A stretch of DNA of 64,000 bases, taken from contig CALNHX010002311.1 in assembly GCA_940337035.1 (NCBI GenBank), positions 120,136 through 184,135 on the forward strand, written 5' to 3'. This document shows positions 62,108 through 64,000 of this stretch, piece by piece (the stretch's first letter is position 1; each line of letters starts with the position of its first letter). The position numbers and the translations under genes were made by a program. The stretch is from Agriotes lineatus (Eukaryota > Arthropoda > Insecta > Coleoptera > Elateridae). Below the pieces are notes generated by a model. The model saw only the letters and a program-made list of their open reading frames with translations, was not told the DNA's origin and did no database searches.

Positions 62108-62790
62108 ATTTTTACTTCCTTTTGCAATAAAGGAAGTATTGGATTCACCCCAAAAATTCTAAATTGAGTTTTCAACAGATCTTCACGTTTTAGAGTCCCC
62201 TGAACCCAAAAAACATTTTTTTTTCATTGGTTTGTCTGTGTGTCTGCCTTTGAACAGAATATCTCAAAAACGGAAAGAGGTATGGCGTTGAAACTTCATA
62301 TATAAGTTTTGTGTACTATGTAGATGCGACAGCAAGCTTTTGAAGAAAATCTCATAACCGGAAGTAGGTGTTTACTCTTGTGATTTTTCAGTTTTTTTCG
62401 ATTTTTTTCAAAAACGGCTCTAACGATTTTTTTCAAACTTTACATTTTTATTACATTTTTAATGTGTATTGATGTGAGATAGGTAATTTTCCAGTTGAAT
62501 ACTTCTAAAATGGGTTTCTTTTGTTTTTTTTTTTCTATTTTTTTATGAACTCCTATTTTAAATAGAACACCCTGTATATTATTACATTTTTGAATGCAAT
62601 TTAAAATTCTAGAGAAAATTTGTCTTGAACTAACACTATTTTGTACCGTTTTTGTAAAATTTGTAATTTTTGAAAATTTTTGACAAATGCTTAAAAATTT
62701 TAAATTAAATTTTTGGCTAATTATATGATCACTGTAAAAGGAAGTTGTGTGCGTGTATCACACCAGATTTTTTGCACTACCAAACGGTTT
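62108..62790 (+). repeat. Dispersed repeat, copy 2
   Basis: Homologous (reverse) to 17,325-18,036. Begins TTTTTACTTCCTTTTGCAAT, forming a small hairpin with AAAGGAAGT, and ends near GTGTGCGTGTATCACACCAG. This copy has the uninterrupted site corresponding to the 17,622-17,851 insertion. Non-coding. Confidence 0.75.
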
Positions 62791-63475
62791 AATACCTAAA
62801 TTCCCAATAAATTTCGAAAATATTTTAACTGTCAACTTGACAATTCAGCTCTTTAAAACGTCAAAATTAAAATAGTCATATTTGGTAACTTAGCAATTTA
62901 TTAGTTACCACGGTGAAATTTTTTTATTTTACTTTCCCATGGTGGAGAAAAACAACTTCACGACTTAAAGATAAGCCAATAACGGTGCGTTCTGAGACTA
63001 GTAGTGCAAAAAATGTTATTATTCCAATCAATATCCTTTCATGAACATTATCATTAAGCTGATTTATTATTATTTTATTTTAAAATGCTTTGTCATTTTA
63101 AAACCATATCAAATGCCCCACGAAATTGTAAATTAAAAATTAAATATCTCATTGAAATCTTACTTTATTTCCACTTTGGATTTTTACAATTTCGAAAAAC
63201 GCGATATTCGAAATAAGTAAAAATCACTTAATATGTATATGTGATAGGGGCTAAATAGGATTTTAGACAAGCACAAAATAATGATTGTAAAAGTTTTTAG
63301 AAAAATCAAAAATAAAAATTTTTCCCATATGATGCCGACTTTCTGGCGGTCGCAGTATATCTATTGTCGCATATCATTTGGTAATGTACTACATTTCTAC
63401 ATTCAAAATCGTTTAGAAATGTGGTACTTTTCTGCATAGCAATGGCGATTCGTCTTACGTTTGGCAATGCTCAAG
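62791..63475. other. Intergenic, no recognised feature
   Basis: AT-rich; nothing supported. Confidence 0.3.
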
Positions 63476-63615
63476 TGTATTGTTGGTGTGACTGTAAGTC
63501 TATGTCAAATTCGAGGTTAGCAGGTTATGTTTTGCGTCAATTTTGACATAGACTGACGCAAAACTTAACCTGCTAACCTCGAATTTAACATAGACTTATA
63601 GTGCCACCAACATAA
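63476..63615. repeat. Foldback core element Q, 140 bp
   Basis: A near-perfect hairpin: AAGTCTATGTCAAATTCGAG against CTCGAATTTAACATAGACTT, with GGTTAGCAGGTTA and TTTTGCGTCA parts also pairing. The same core lies inside elements O and P. It separates the repeat copies on either side. Confidence 0.9.
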
Positions 63616-63830
63616 TTTTTATTACATTTTTAATGTGTATTGATGTGAGATAGGTGAATCACCTACACATACAACTGGAAAATCTCCAGTTGAATACCTC
63701 TAAAATGGGTGTCTTTGGTTTTTTTCCAATTTTTTTATTAACTTCTATTTTAAATAGAACACCCGGTATATTACTGCATTTTTGAATTTAGCTTAAAATT
63801 TTAGAGAAAATCGTACGACACTCATTAATG
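63616..63830 (+). repeat. Dispersed repeat, copy 3 (partial)
   Basis: Direct match to 62,450-62,640: ACATTTTTAATGTGTATTGA, TCCAGTTGAATAC and TTTTAAATAGAACACC are shared. Confidence 0.75.
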
Positions 63831-64000
63831 ATCAATAGAAAAATTAGTTCGCGAGCCGTAACCAAGACAACAAAATTTCTTGTAAATTTTTTGTAGGTAT
63901 GGATTTTTTTAGGGCTTGTGTCGTTATGATTTTCTTACCGAATTTCGAGCATTAATTCATATTCGGAATTTTTTTTGAGTGCGTTTCAACAACGTCGTAT
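63831..64000. other. Unassigned window end
   Basis: AT-rich; nothing supported. Confidence 0.3.

Overview
The window looks like a piece of an AT-rich, transposon-packed arthropod genome, most likely an insect and possibly a beetle; the species cannot be fixed from the sequence. Support comes from a giant C2H2 zinc-finger array of insect style, errantivirus-like Gypsy pol, RTE-, CR1- and RNase H-bearing LINEs, Tc1/mariner, hAT and pogo-like transposases, and a very high density of MITEs and long hairpins. No operons, bacterial signals or CRISPR arrays are present. Almost nothing outside the zinc-finger locus looks like a host gene.

Layout. 1-4.0 kb: anonymous, partly GC-richer repeat, a tRNA-derived Pol III-like box pair, a hairpin MITE and a pogo/psq-type helix-turn-helix fragment. 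4.1-12.6 kb: a zinc-finger locus with 94 consecutive in-frame fingers, built from about eight finger types arranged in nearly identical 11/12-finger and 4-finger higher-order units. It is a protein-coding satellite, split from its 5' part by a 28-bp tandem duplication and frameshifted at its 3' end by a 4-bp loss. 12.6-19.9 kb: palindromic MITEs, a hAT MITE with an 8-bp target duplication, Tc1 relics and a dispersed repeat carrying a hairpin insertion. 19.9-25.6 kb: a full-length LINE (minus strand) with a 14-bp target duplication, itself hit by a 479-bp hAT MITE. 25.6-28.5 kb: hairpins and a GC-rich 30-bp minisatellite. 28.6-35.3 kb: two inverted LTR/leader-like copies around LINE fragments, including a CR1-type LINE with an intact 768-codon partial ORF. 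35.3-48.2 kb: one decayed Gypsy pol that works as a record of nested insertions (LTR-like block, RTE LINE containing a mariner-like element and a Tc1 element, and several MITEs). 48-54 kb: hairpins, a possible Env-like scrap and a second, broken RTE LINE. 54-64 kb: a cluster of long inverted-repeat modules, a truncated Crypton-like tyrosine-recombinase gene lying between terminal inverted repeats, and a decayed hAT transposon with a perfect 8-bp target duplication.

How it fits together: the zinc-finger array is the only strong candidate for a host-encoded function; insect zinc-finger arrays are often thought to bind DNA repeats or transposons, but that role is inference here. The rest is a layered transposon landscape. 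The most unusual recurring structure is a module seen about six times: a short element with terminal inverted repeats usually starting TTTAT..., directly next to a 100-140 bp hairpin whose arms differ at every locus. One module contains the tyrosine-recombinase fragment.
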